Below are positions 1-8,381 of a stretch of DNA of 64,000 nt, one piece after another; within the stretch, counting starts at the first letter, position 1, and each line of letters opens with the position of its first letter. Source of the DNA: Fulvimarina sp039652615 (GTDB taxonomy: Bacteria; Pseudomonadota; Alphaproteobacteria; Rhizobiales; Rhizobiaceae). The stretch spans positions 1 to 64,000 of the forward strand of contig NZ_JBDJAC010000006.1 in assembly GCF_039652615.1 (NCBI RefSeq), written 5' to 3'. The translations under genes and the position numbers were made by a program. The notes under the pieces were generated by a model. That model ran no database searches and was not told where the DNA came from. It saw only the letters and a program-made list of their open reading frames with translations.

Positions 1-91
1 GGCCGAAAAAGCCACGCTTCACCTTAAAAAAGGTGCGACACCGCGGGCATCGATGCCCTGCCAACGTCCTGACGGAAAATCCTCACTCCCA

Positions 92-151
92 TTGACATGG
101 CTAACCCCCGCAGCTGACAACGGTCTGACGGCTCGCTGACACCAAACTGAC
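92..151 (+). promoter_or_regulatory. phased CTGAC direct repeats upstream of the two-component operon
   Basis: CTGAC occurs at 114, 125, 136 and 147, that is four times at exactly 11-bp spacing, and a TTGAC at 92 lies in the same phase (22 bp upstream of 114). OmpR-family regulators bind direct repeats spaced about one helical turn, so this is a plausible autoregulatory binding array for the response regulator that starts at 201. A further CTGAC at 69 is out of phase. The spacing is seen directly; the binding role is inferred. Confidence 0.5.
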
Positions 152-200
152 ATGGGAGGAAAAGTCTGCCCGTCATGAAGCGCCAGGGAAGGGAGGCCCG

Positions 201-872
201 ATGCGCACGCTGATCGTGGAGGATAATCGGGAGCTTGCGGCCGCAATGGTCGAGCGACTGAAAGCCGAGGGCCATGCGGTCGACCACGAGCGGGACGGCG
301 GGGAGGCCGAGGCGCTTCTGCGCCATGCGAGTTTCGATCTCGTGATCCTCGACATCAATGTGCCCTCGCGCAATGGCTACGAAATCCTGCGCTCGATGCG
401 CTTGCGCGGCGACCGCACGCCTGTTCTCGTGCTGACGGCTCGCTCCGAGATCGAGGATCGCGTGATCGGTCTCGATGTCGGCGCGGACGACTTCATGGTC
501 AAGCCCTTCGATTTCCGGGAACTTGCCGCCCGCTGCCGGGCGCTCGTGCGTCGGCGCTCCGGCGAAGCGTCCAATCTCTTCGTGAATGGCGATTTTGCCT
601 TTGATCGCGCCGCCCGCCGGGCCAGTCTTGCCGGGGTCGACCTCGAACTGCGCACGCGCGAGCTCCAGGTGCTCGAGCTGTTTCTCGGCAATCTCGATCG
701 GGTCGTCACGAAGGAGCAGGTGGCGGACGGCATCTACAGCTTCGAGGAGGCCCCGAGCCTCAACGCCGTCGAGCAGATCCTGACCCGCCTGCGCCGCAAG
801 CTGGAGGGCGCGCCAATCGATATCCGCACCATTCGCGGCCTCGGCTATATCGCGAGCATGCGGGATGTTTGA
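201..872 (+). CDS. OmpR/TctD-like response regulator
   Basis: A 223-residue DNA-binding response regulator. The N-terminal receiver domain (about 1-115) has the acidic pair near residues 7-8, the phospho-acceptor Asp51 in LDIN and the conserved Lys101 in VKPF. The C-terminal winged helix (about 125-220) ends in the usual TIRGLGY motif. The start follows an AGGGAGG ribosome-binding site. It overlaps the histidine kinase by 8 bp, so the two are translationally coupled. Together with a TctE-like kinase and a periplasmic binding protein it resembles systems that sense a small periplasmic solute, such as the tricarboxylate system TctDE. The ligand cannot be read from the sequence. Confidence 0.93.
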   Translation: MRTLIVEDNRELAAAMVERLKAEGHAVDHERDGGEAEALLRHASFDLVILDINVPSRNGYEILRSMRLRGDRTPVLVLTARSEIEDRVIGLDVGADDFMVKPFDFRELAARCRALVRRRSGEASNLFVNGDFAFDRAARRASLAGVDLELRTRELQVLELFLGNLDRVVTKEQVADGIYSFEEAPSLNAVEQILTRLRRKLEGAPIDIRTIRGLGYIASMRDV

Positions 873-2304
873 TCTCGTCGATGGCTTGTTCCAGCGACGA
901 TATTCGCTGCGCCGCCGCCTTCTCGCCGTGTCCTTCGTGGCGTTTTTCGTCCTCATCACCCTTCTTGCTTTTGGCGTCTGGGCCTATGCCCGTACCGCCG
1001 CCAACGAAACCTACGATCTGCTTCTGCGGGGTGCGGCGATCTCCATGCTGGAGCGCATCACCGTTGCGCCGAACGGGATCGAGATCGATCTGCCGCCATC
1101 GGCCTTTGAAATTCTGGCGCTCAACGAAAGCGACAGGATCTTCTACCGGGTCATCGACGAAAACGGGCGGACCCTGACCGGCGATTCCGACCTGCCGGGT
1201 GACTGGATCGCCCATGGCGACCAGCCCCGCCAGGATGCCATGTTCTTCGATCAGGACTATAGCGGAGAGCCGGTCCGGTTCGTGGTCAATGGCCGGGTGC
1301 TTCCCGGCGCGGTCGCACCGCAATGGGTCGGTGTGCAGATCGGCCAGACGCGCCGGGCGCGCGATGCGATGCAGAGGGACCTGATGCTGAAGGGCATCGT
1401 GCCGCTTGCCGCGCTCTCGCTCGCCGGCATCGTCATCGCCCGCATCGGGATCGGCCTTGCCATGCGGCCACTGGCCGGGATCGAACGGGATATCCGTGAC
1501 CGTCAGCCCCTCGACCTCGAGCCCCTGCGCGCCGAGCCGCCCCGCGAAATCGAGGGACTGATCGCCGCGATCAACGGTTTCATGCGCCGCCTCGGTCAGT
1601 CGCGCAAACAGGCCGAAACCTTCATCGCCGATGTCGCCCACCAGACGCGCACCTCGCTGGCCATGCTGCAGACCCATCTCGATGCGGCCGACCGTGGGGA
1701 TCAGGTCGATACCGCACAGCTTCGGCGAGCCCGCGAACAGGCCGGGCGGACGGTGCGCATGACCAACCAGCTTCTCAGCCATGCCATGGTGATCCATCGC
1801 AGCGACCGGGAGATGTTCGCGCCCGTCGACTTGCGCGAGGTGATCCTGCGCCTTCTCGAAGAGAGCGTGCGAGACAAGGGCAACGGGGTGGAGGACATCG
1901 AATTCGGCGTCGATCTGCCGGACGACCGGCAGCCGGCGGTGATCGCGGGCGACGCCGTCGCCATTCGCGAAGCCCTGCGCAATCTGATCGACAATGCGAT
2001 CCGTCACGGATCGAAGGACAACGAGATCACCATCGGCCTGACACCCGTGAGTGGAGACGATGGCGCGATCGAGGCCTATGAGATCTCGGTGGAGGATCGC
2101 GGACCGGGCGTGCCGGACGAAGACAAGCTGCGGGTTCTCGAACGGTTCTATTCGACCGGTTCGGGCTCCGGCATCGGCCTGTCCATCGTCGTAGCGGTGG
2201 CTGAAAGCCATGGCGGCCATTTCGAGCTGCAGGACGCAGAGCCGTGCGGGCTGCGATGCGTCATGCGCCTGTCGGTCGCGCCCACGGAAAGGGATCGGTC
2301 ATGA
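865..2304 (+). CDS. TctE-like sensor histidine kinase
   Basis: A 479-residue membrane sensor kinase. Transmembrane segments lie at about 19-41 and 176-198 and enclose a periplasmic domain of about 135 residues. The H-box has His259 in the motif AHQTRTSL, where most TctE relatives have SHQLRTPL; the Ser in place of Pro is mildly unusual. The N-box (N373-N377), the G1 box (DRGPG, near 411) and the glycine-rich G2 box (near 432-440) are present, so it should be catalytically competent. It overlaps the response regulator by 8 bp upstream, and its stop overlaps the next gene's ATG (ATGA). The binding-protein gene in the same operon suggests that sensing may involve a ligand-loaded periplasmic protein. 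Confidence 0.92.
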   Translation: MFDLVDGLFQRRYSLRRRLLAVSFVAFFVLITLLAFGVWAYARTAANETYDLLLRGAAISMLERITVAPNGIEIDLPPSAFEILALNESDRIFYRVIDENGRTLTGDSDLPGDWIAHGDQPRQDAMFFDQDYSGEPVRFVVNGRVLPGAVAPQWVGVQIGQTRRARDAMQRDLMLKGIVPLAALSLAGIVIARIGIGLAMRPLAGIERDIRDRQPLDLEPLRAEPPREIEGLIAAINGFMRRLGQSRKQAETFIADVAHQTRTSLAMLQTHLDAADRGDQVDTAQLRRAREQAGRTVRMTNQLLSHAMVIHRSDREMFAPVDLREVILRLLEESVRDKGNGVEDIEFGVDLPDDRQPAVIAGDAVAIREALRNLIDNAIRHGSKDNEITIGLTPVSGDDGAIEAYEISVEDRGPGVPDEDKLRVLERFYSTGSGSGIGLSIVVAVAESHGGHFELQDAEPCGLRCVMRLSVAPTERDRS

Positions 2305-3401
2305 CGAAGCTTCGGGTCGCCGTCCTCAGTGTTGTCGCCGCCGTCTTCGGCCTCGCCATCGCACATATGGCGTTTCGGCCGCAGGCCGTGGCGCAGGAGC
2401 GGACCGTGCTCGAAATCTGGAGCGCGACGGATCGGGAGGCGATCGAACCGGTCATCCAACGCTTCGAGGCGCTCAATCCTTCGATCGACATCGACTACAC
2501 CGAGTTCAACACGGCCGAACTCTACAAGGCCGTCCTCGATGCCGACCACTTGCCCGATCTCGTGATGTCGTCCTCCATGGATCTTCAGGTCGATCTCGTG
2601 AACGCCGGCTATGCAGCGCCTGTGGACGATGTTCCCGAGACACCGGGCTGGTCGCGCTGGCGCGACGAGCTTTTCGGCTTCACCAGAGAGCCCGTGGCGC
2701 TCGTCTATGATCGCGAGGCCTTCGCGGGACGCGACCTGCCGGTCTCCCGCTCCGACCTAGCCGGCATGCTGCGCGACGATCCCGCATTCTTCGAAGGGCG
2801 GGTCGGGACATACGATGTCACGGTTTCGGGCGTCGGCTACATGTTCGCGACCCAGGACGCCCAGCGCGGCTATCAGGCCTCGCGGCTCGTGGAATCTCTC
2901 GGTCGCGCCCATGCGCGATTGTATTGCTGCACGGGCGAGATGATCGACGACATCGCGTCCGGCGATCTCGTCCTCGCCTATAATGTGATCGGGTCCTACG
3001 CGAACCGCATGGTTGCGGACAATCCGCGCCTTTCCCTTCTGCTCCTTCGCGATTACGCGCTGGTCTTCACCCGCTCTGTCTTCGTGACGCGCTCGGCCGA
3101 CCACCCCAGCGAGGCCAAGAGCTTCGTGCGATTTCTTCTTTCGCCCGAAGGGCAATCGACGCTGAGAGACGAGAGCTCGCTCGATCCCGTCGGCAGCGAG
3201 GATCCGGTCGAGACGGGCGTTCTCGCCAGTCAGCTTTCGGGCGGCGCCGCGCTCCTGCCGATCCGCCTCAGGCCCGATCTCCTGACCTGGCTCGACGACC
3301 GCAAGAAGCAACGGTTCCTGAAGGACTGGAAGGCCTCCATGACGGGGGTCGAACCGGGGGACGGGAAGGACATTCGTTCGCAAGTGTCCGAAAGGCCGTG
3401 A
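2301..3401 (+). CDS. periplasmic substrate-binding protein (ABC / iron(III)-binding type) linked to the two-component system
   Basis: A 366-residue secreted solute-binding protein. The ATG at 2301 overlaps the kinase stop (ATGA); longer in-frame starts inside the kinase gene are unlikely. An N-terminal signal sequence ends near AVAQE (about residues 26-33). The mature part reads like a cluster D/F binding protein, with the fold-1 start LEIWSATDREAIEPVIQRF. No permease or ATPase genes lie beside it, so it probably presents a ligand to the kinase or serves a transporter encoded elsewhere. The natural substrate is unknown. The 64 bp to the next, convergent gene show no clear terminator. Confidence 0.85.
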   Translation: MTKLRVAVLSVVAAVFGLAIAHMAFRPQAVAQERTVLEIWSATDREAIEPVIQRFEALNPSIDIDYTEFNTAELYKAVLDADHLPDLVMSSSMDLQVDLVNAGYAAPVDDVPETPGWSRWRDELFGFTREPVALVYDREAFAGRDLPVSRSDLAGMLRDDPAFFEGRVGTYDVTVSGVGYMFATQDAQRGYQASRLVESLGRAHARLYCCTGEMIDDIASGDLVLAYNVIGSYANRMVADNPRLSLLLLRDYALVFTRSVFVTRSADHPSEAKSFVRFLLSPEGQSTLRDESSLDPVGSEDPVETGVLASQLSGGAALLPIRLRPDLLTWLDDRKKQRFLKDWKASMTGVEPGDGKDIRSQVSERP

Positions 3402-3465
3402 GGCTTGCCGCAGGTGCCATGGCGCGCGTAGCCTGAGTGGTGCCTGAGCCCTTCGTCTCCCGGCA

Positions 3466-4506
3466 TCAATCGAGCTGGCGGACGGAGCCGCGTTCGACGA
3501 GCTCCGTCTCCCAGACTTCGGAATAGTTTGCCGGAAGGACACCCTGGATGCGATCGTGCAGGATTTCCGCGATGCGTCGTCCGGCCGCCCTGATCGAGGA
3601 GGTCGTCGTCGTCAGCGAAGGAACCGTCATGATCGGGGGGAGGGCGGCGACCTGATCGTCATGGGCGATGATCGATACGTCTTTCGGCACGTCCAGCCCC
3701 CGTTCCCGCAAGGCAGCGACGGCGCCGAGCGCGAGGAGTATGGAGGAGCACAGTAGCGCCGTCGGCCGCTCCGACGTCTGCGAACCCGTGCTCGTCTCGC
3801 TGCGCGCGAGACAGTCGAGCATGATTTCGCGTCCGACTTCGAAGGTCATGTCGCCGGATGCGGCGAGAATCAGGCGGGCGTCCGTCGTGCCGGCGATCGC
3901 CTTTTCGACCCCGTCCCGCCGATCGATCGCATAGGTCTGGTGTTCGTCGCCATTGAGAAGCCCGATCCGACGATGGCCGCGCGACAGGAGATATTCGGCT
4001 GCCGTCTGGAAGGCGGCTCGGTTGTTGATCGAGAGCGAGGGCACCACCGTGCCGTGAAGTGGACGGCCATGGATGACCATCGGAAAGTCGAGCGCGGCAA
4101 GCGCGGCGGTCCGCTCGTTCTCCATCAGCGGCGAGAAGAGAATGAGGCCGTCGACCGTGCCGCTGGCAATGAGCTTTTCACAGCCTTCGCGCTCATGCCC
4201 TTCCTTGACCTGGGTAAAGACGAGGTTGAGCCCGTCCTCGGCCAGTTTTTCCGACACGCCGGTGAGAAAATCCGTGACGATCGGGCTTGCCAGGGTCTGG
4301 CGCGAGAGCGGGGCGACGACGCCGAAGGCGTTGGCGCGGCCTGTCGCCAGCCGCTTGGCCACGGCATTGGGCCGATAGTTCAACCGTTCGGCCGCCTCGC
4401 GAACCCGCCGGCGTGTTTCGAGGCCCACCTCCGGGTAGCCGTTCAGCGCCCGGCTGACGGTCGTGAGCGACAGTCCGAGCTCGCTGGCGATGTCCTTCAG
4501 TCCCAT
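3466..4506 (-). CDS. LacI-family repressor of the trehalose/alpha-glucoside locus (ThuR/AglR-like)
   Basis: A 346-residue LacI-family regulator. The HTH is at residues 3-22 (DIASELGLSLTTVSRALNG), followed by the hinge helix YRPNAVAKRLA and a periplasmic-binding-protein-like sugar domain. The start at 4506 is preferred over the longer frame to 4551 because LacI proteins begin immediately before the HTH. It is divergent from thuA-like 4709, and two LacI-type operators lie between the genes. Its neighbours (ThuA, ThuB, sugar ABC transporter, AglA, MalK) indicate control of alpha-glucoside or trehalose use. The inducing sugar is not deducible from the sequence. Confidence 0.9.
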   Translation of the reverse strand: MGLKDIASELGLSLTTVSRALNGYPEVGLETRRRVREAAERLNYRPNAVAKRLATGRANAFGVVAPLSRQTLASPIVTDFLTGVSEKLAEDGLNLVFTQVKEGHEREGCEKLIASGTVDGLILFSPLMENERTAALAALDFPMVIHGRPLHGTVVPSLSINNRAAFQTAAEYLLSRGHRRIGLLNGDEHQTYAIDRRDGVEKAIAGTTDARLILAASGDMTFEVGREIMLDCLARSETSTGSQTSERPTALLCSSILLALGAVAALRERGLDVPKDVSIIAHDDQVAALPPIMTVPSLTTTTSSIRAAGRRIAEILHDRIQGVLPANYSEVWETELVERGSVRQLD

Positions 4507-4599
4507 CCGTTCCCTCCCGCCTCCCGACGATGTCGGCATCGTGCCTCCCACCCGTGATCCCGGGCTCCGAAAATCGCACCATCGACATCAGCACGTCAA

Positions 4600-4634
4600 T
4601 CAAAGCGCTTAAATTTCCTTTCAAAGCGCTTTGA
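4600..4634. promoter_or_regulatory. tandem LacI-family operators
   Basis: TCAAAGCGCTTTGA at 4621-4634 is a perfect 14-bp palindrome with the central CG typical of LacI-family sites. A second, imperfect copy (TCAAAGCGCTTAAA) is at 4600-4613. Their centres are 21 bp apart, two helical turns. They lie between the repressor start (4506) and thuA (4709), so they could control both directions. Confidence 0.8.
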
Positions 4635-4708
4635 CAAACGGGATGAGCTGATGCACGATGAGCATGGGAGAGCCGAAAAGGCCAGAAATCGGGAGGAGGA
4701 TACAAGCG

Positions 4709-5494
4709 ATGGCAATTCGTACCGTCGTGTGGAACGAATTTATCCACGAGCAGAACAACGCCACCGTTCAGGAGGTCTATCCGGACGGCATCCACAACGA
4801 GATCGCGCGGGCTTTGTCGGTGGACGAGACGATCGATGTCTCGACGGCGACCCTTCAGGAGGACGAGCACGGCCTATCGCAATCGCGCCTCGATGAGATC
4901 GACGTTCTCCTTTGGTGGGGTCACAAGGCCCATGGCGAGGTGTCCGACGCGGTTGTCGACCGGATCCAGCAGCGCGTTGCCGAGGGCATGGGGCTGATCA
5001 TCCTCCATTCCGGCCATTTCTCGAAGATCTTCAAGCGGATGATGGGAACACCGTGCTCGCTGCGCTGGCGCGAGGCCGGTGAGCGCGAGCGGCTCTGGGT
5101 CATCAATCCCTCGCACCCGATCACGCAAGGCATCGGCCCGTCGATCGAGCTTCCCCATTCGGAAATGTATGGCGAGCCCTTCCTGGTTCCCGAGCCGTTG
5201 GAGACCCTGTTCGTCTCCTGGTACGAGGGCGGAGAGGTGTTCCGCTCGGGGCTGACCTATCAGCGCGGCGCCGGACGTATCTTCTATTTCGCGCCGGGGC
5301 ACGAGACCTATCCGATCTACAAGGACGAAAGCGTCGCGCAGGTCCTGCGCAACGCGGTCCGCTGGGCCTATAACCCGGCAAAACCCTGGAAGGATGTCTC
5401 CAAGGCTCCGAACGTGCCTTACGACAAGGCACCGGAAAAGCTGGAGCCGAAGGGCGCGGCCCTGCACAAGGCGGGCGAGGCAGGTTACCGATGA
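4709..5494 (+). CDS. thuA: ThuA-family trehalose-utilisation protein
   Basis: A 261-residue cytoplasmic protein of the ThuA family, a class I glutamine-amidotransferase-like fold. The start at 4709 is chosen because it follows a strong GGGAGGAGGA site; the in-frame ATG at 4658 has none. Typical ThuA features are the opening VVWNEFIHE, the segment VLLWWGHKAHGEV, IILHSGHFSKIF and the late FYFAPGHETYPIY. In Sinorhizobium meliloti ThuA and ThuB act in trehalose catabolism, and family members take part in 3-keto-sugar metabolism. It is first in the operon, ATGA-coupled to the dehydrogenase at 5491, and preceded by LacI-type operators. Confidence 0.9.
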   Translation: MAIRTVVWNEFIHEQNNATVQEVYPDGIHNEIARALSVDETIDVSTATLQEDEHGLSQSRLDEIDVLLWWGHKAHGEVSDAVVDRIQQRVAEGMGLIILHSGHFSKIFKRMMGTPCSLRWREAGERERLWVINPSHPITQGIGPSIELPHSEMYGEPFLVPEPLETLFVSWYEGGEVFRSGLTYQRGAGRIFYFAPGHETYPIYKDESVAQVLRNAVRWAYNPAKPWKDVSKAPNVPYDKAPEKLEPKGAALHKAGEAGYR

Positions 5495-6615
5495 GCGCGA
5501 GCGATACGCACAAGGACCGGCTCATCATCCTCGGCACGGGCGGCATCGCGGCCCGCCATGCCGAAAAATTCGGCGAGATCGACAGTATCGAGATCGTCGC
5601 GGCGGTCGACATGAATGGCGAGCGCGCGGCGGCCTTTGCCGAGGTTCATGGCATTGCCCGCAGTTTCGCAAGCCTTGGCGAGGCGATCGCCTGGGGCGAA
5701 TTCGATGCGGCGGTGAACTCGACGCCCGATGCCGTCCACATGGCGACGACGCTCGAGCTTCTGGCGGCAAAGAAGCACGTTTTCTGCGAAAAACCCCTTG
5801 CGCCCACCTATGAGGACGCGATGGTGATGACGGCGGCGGCGGAAAAGGCCGGCGTCATCAACATGGTCAACCTCACCTATCGCAACGCCCACGCCATCCA
5901 GAGGGCGCGCCTGATGGTCGAGGCCGGCGAGATCGGCTCGGTTCGGCATGTGGATGCCAACTATCTGCAAAGCTGGCTGACGGGAACGCATTGGGGCGAT
6001 TGGCGCACCGAGGAGCGCTGGCTCTGGCGCCTTTCGGGTGCCCATGGCTCGAAAGGCGTTCTCGGCGATATCGGCATTCACCTTCTCGACTTCGTCACCT
6101 TCGGATCGGGTCTCGAAATCGCCGCGCTACAGGCGCGGATGAAGACATTCGACAAGGCAGAAGGCGGGGCGATCGGTGCGTACAAGCTGGACGTCAACGA
6201 TTCCGTCGCGATGACCGTGGAGCTTGCGAACGGCGCGATCGGCGTCGTCCACATGTCGCGCTATGCGACGGGCAATTTCAACGATCTGCATCTCACGATC
6301 TACGGCGACCGCGGCGCCCTGCGCGTCTGGGCCAATCAGTTCGATTCGACCCTCGATGCCTGCCTCGGCGACAACATTCACAAAGCGACATGGGAGCGTA
6401 TGGAGTGCGAGCCGACGCCGCGCAACGAACAGCGCTTTGCCGATGCTCTGCGCGCGGGTGTGACGGGAGAGCCGAGCTTCCGGCGCGCGGCCGAGGTTCA
6501 GAAGACGCTCGATCTCTGTTTCGTCTCCGATGCCGAGAAGCGGATGATCGAGACGGGTCTTGGCACCGATGTCCCGGTGGAGGCCCATGACATCGAGCAG
6601 CGCCGGGCATCTTGA
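5491..6615 (+). CDS. thuB: Gfo/Idh/MocA-family oxidoreductase (ThuB-like)
   Basis: A 374-residue NAD(P)-dependent sugar dehydrogenase-type protein. The Rossmann motif GTGGIAARHA is at the N terminus, and the conserved catalytic-lysine motif CEKP has Lys101. The C-terminal alpha/beta domain contains the usual GDIGIHLLD segment. The start overlaps the thuA stop (ATGA). Rhizobial ThuB works with ThuA in trehalose breakdown, probably through a 3-keto-disaccharide, and the same role is inferred here. About 230 bp without a recognisable element separate it from the transporter genes. Confidence 0.88.
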   Translation: MSASDTHKDRLIILGTGGIAARHAEKFGEIDSIEIVAAVDMNGERAAAFAEVHGIARSFASLGEAIAWGEFDAAVNSTPDAVHMATTLELLAAKKHVFCEKPLAPTYEDAMVMTAAAEKAGVINMVNLTYRNAHAIQRARLMVEAGEIGSVRHVDANYLQSWLTGTHWGDWRTEERWLWRLSGAHGSKGVLGDIGIHLLDFVTFGSGLEIAALQARMKTFDKAEGGAIGAYKLDVNDSVAMTVELANGAIGVVHMSRYATGNFNDLHLTIYGDRGALRVWANQFDSTLDACLGDNIHKATWERMECEPTPRNEQRFADALRAGVTGEPSFRRAAEVQKTLDLCFVSDAEKRMIETGLGTDVPVEAHDIEQRRAS

Positions 6616-6844
6616 CGAGCGGTCCGGCCCTGAGGGGATGCTCCGACTGCGCGTAATCTGCAATCGGAGGGCTTGGAATGTCGGCGAACGGCGCTTGATA
6701 GTGTAGGATCTGGCCAGTCGTCGAAAGCGTGAAACGCCTTTCGACCAGATGCGAAAGGAATGTTTCGGGATCGAAGATCAATCGGGGTCGGTTGCGGCGG
6801 AGGAGATGTTCGCACCGATCTCTCAAACGGGAGGAAACGATAAG

Positions 6845-8110
6845 ATGCGACTTTCAGCACTCGCACTGGGACTGGGACTCAGCACCATGCTGGCCGCCCA
6901 ACCGGCCTTTGCGGTCGAGCTCTCCGTCGCGCTCGGCTCCATCGGCAAGGATGTCGAGGAGATGCGCAACCAGCTTTCCAAGTTCACGGAAGAGACCGGC
7001 CACACGGTGAAGATCGTCGAGATGCCGGCCTCGACCACCGACCAGTTCGGCCAGTATCGTCTGTGGCTCGCCGCGCAGAACGCCGATATCGACGTCTACC
7101 GGACCGATGTGATCTGGGCCCCGCAGCTCGCGGCCAATCTCGTCGATCTTTCCGAGGCGATGGCCGACCGCGTCGACCAGCATCTTCCCTCGGTGATCCA
7201 GTCCCAGACGGTCGACGGCAAGCTCGTCGCCTTCCCGATGTATACGGACGCGCCGGCGCTCTATTACCGCACGGACCTTCTGGAAAAATATGGCATGGAG
7301 GTGCCGAAGACCTGGAAAGAGCTTGAGGCGACCGCCAAGGAAATCCAGGACGCCGAGCGCGAGGCCGGCAATACCCAGATGAACGGCTTCGTCTTCCAGG
7401 GCGCGCCCTATGAGGGCCTCACCTGCGACGGGCTCGAATGGGTCGCCTCCCATGGCGGTGGGACGATCGTCGACCAGAACGGCGAAATCACCATCAACAA
7501 CGAGAAGGCCGCCGACGCTCTGGAACAGGCCAAGGGCTGGATCGGCACGATCGCTCCGCAAGGCGTTCTCTCCTACAAGGAAGAGGAGTCACGTGGCGTC
7601 TGGCAGACCGGCAACGCCGTCTTCATGCGCAACTGGCCCTATGCCTATCCGCTGGGCAATGGCGATGATTCCGCCGTGAAGGGCAAGTTCGACGTCGCGC
7701 CGCTTCCCGCTGGCGAAGGCGGCGAGTCCGCTGCCTGCCTCGGCGGCTGGAACCTGGCCGTCTCGCAATATTCCGAACACCAGGACGCCGCGATCGAACT
7801 CGTGAAATTCCTCACCTCGGAGCAGTCGCAGAGGGAACGCGCGCTTTCGACCGCGCGGCTGCCGACGATCCCGAGCCTCTACGACGACCCGGAAATCGCC
7901 AAGGCGCAGCCGATCGTCGCCGAATGGGACACGGTCGTGGAAAGCGCGGTACCGCGTCCCTCCGCACCCACCAAGGGGCAATACAACGAGGTCTCGAAGG
8001 AATTCTGGACCGCCGTCAACGAGACGCTTTCGGGACGCGGCGATGCCGCCGGCAATCTCGACCAGCTGGAAAAGCGCCTTCGCCGCTTGAAGCGTAGCGG
8101 CTGGGAATAA
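6845..8110 (+). CDS. sugar ABC transporter substrate-binding protein (ThuE/AglE-like)
   Basis: A 421-residue periplasmic sugar-binding protein of the MalE type. The ATG at 6845 follows GGGAGGAAACG and begins a clear Sec signal peptide of about 23 residues ending in AFA. Family features are the start LSVALGSIGKDVEEM, the segment DIDVYRTDVIWAPQLA, the hinge region FPMYTDAPALYYRTDLL and the C-terminal part with FLTSEQSQ. It is followed by two permeases, a glucosidase and an ATPase. A long hairpin repeat directly after the stop may protect the mRNA or limit read-through, which would keep binding-protein levels above permease levels. Confidence 0.92.
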   Translation: MRLSALALGLGLSTMLAAQPAFAVELSVALGSIGKDVEEMRNQLSKFTEETGHTVKIVEMPASTTDQFGQYRLWLAAQNADIDVYRTDVIWAPQLAANLVDLSEAMADRVDQHLPSVIQSQTVDGKLVAFPMYTDAPALYYRTDLLEKYGMEVPKTWKELEATAKEIQDAEREAGNTQMNGFVFQGAPYEGLTCDGLEWVASHGGGTIVDQNGEITINNEKAADALEQAKGWIGTIAPQGVLSYKEEESRGVWQTGNAVFMRNWPYAYPLGNGDDSAVKGKFDVAPLPAGEGGESAACLGGWNLAVSQYSEHQDAAIELVKFLTSEQSQRERALSTARLPTIPSLYDDPEIAKAQPIVAEWDTVVESAVPRPSAPTKGQYNEVSKEFWTAVNETLSGRGDAAGNLDQLEKRLRRLKRSGWE

Positions 8111-8111
8111 G

Positions 8112-8224
8112 ACCGGCGGACCCTTGAAACCAACGGTTTCTGAGGGTCGCCGGCAGCCCGAGCGGCGTCTGAGCCGTTCACCGGACGAGAAACGAACCAA
8201 GGTCGATTCATGTGTCCGGCGGCA
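8112..8224 (-). repeat. interspersed intergenic palindromic repeat, copy A
   Basis: Read on the minus strand, this segment matches repeats at 22611-22727 and 49716-49836: a start like ACCGCCGG, a central part GAACGGCTCAGACGCCGCTC, then a long hairpin ending in GGTCCGCCGG. The hairpin (8113-8153) pairs a GGCGGACCCT arm with AGGGTCGCC and a GAAACC arm with GGTTTC. It looks like a RIME-type element. Here it lies between the binding-protein gene and the first permease. The rest of the 271-bp gap, to 8381, shows nothing else. Confidence 0.75.
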
Positions 8225-8381
8225 GGATGAGGCCTCGTAACGGGCCATCGCGAGCGGCGCGGTATCGCGCCGCTCGCGGCAGGACAACTCACAAGGTCTA
8301 AGCGCTCGGAGAAGCGCGGCCTTCGCGGCTGTCTCAAGGGAATGCATTTCGCGTTCGGGAGTGCGCGTTCGGGAGGATGAC

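Noticed and set aside
760..2220. A 486-codon minus-strand frame over the histidine kinase gene
   Set aside because: It is antisense to the kinase, whose H, N and G boxes are clear. It is the GC-rich shadow pattern again.
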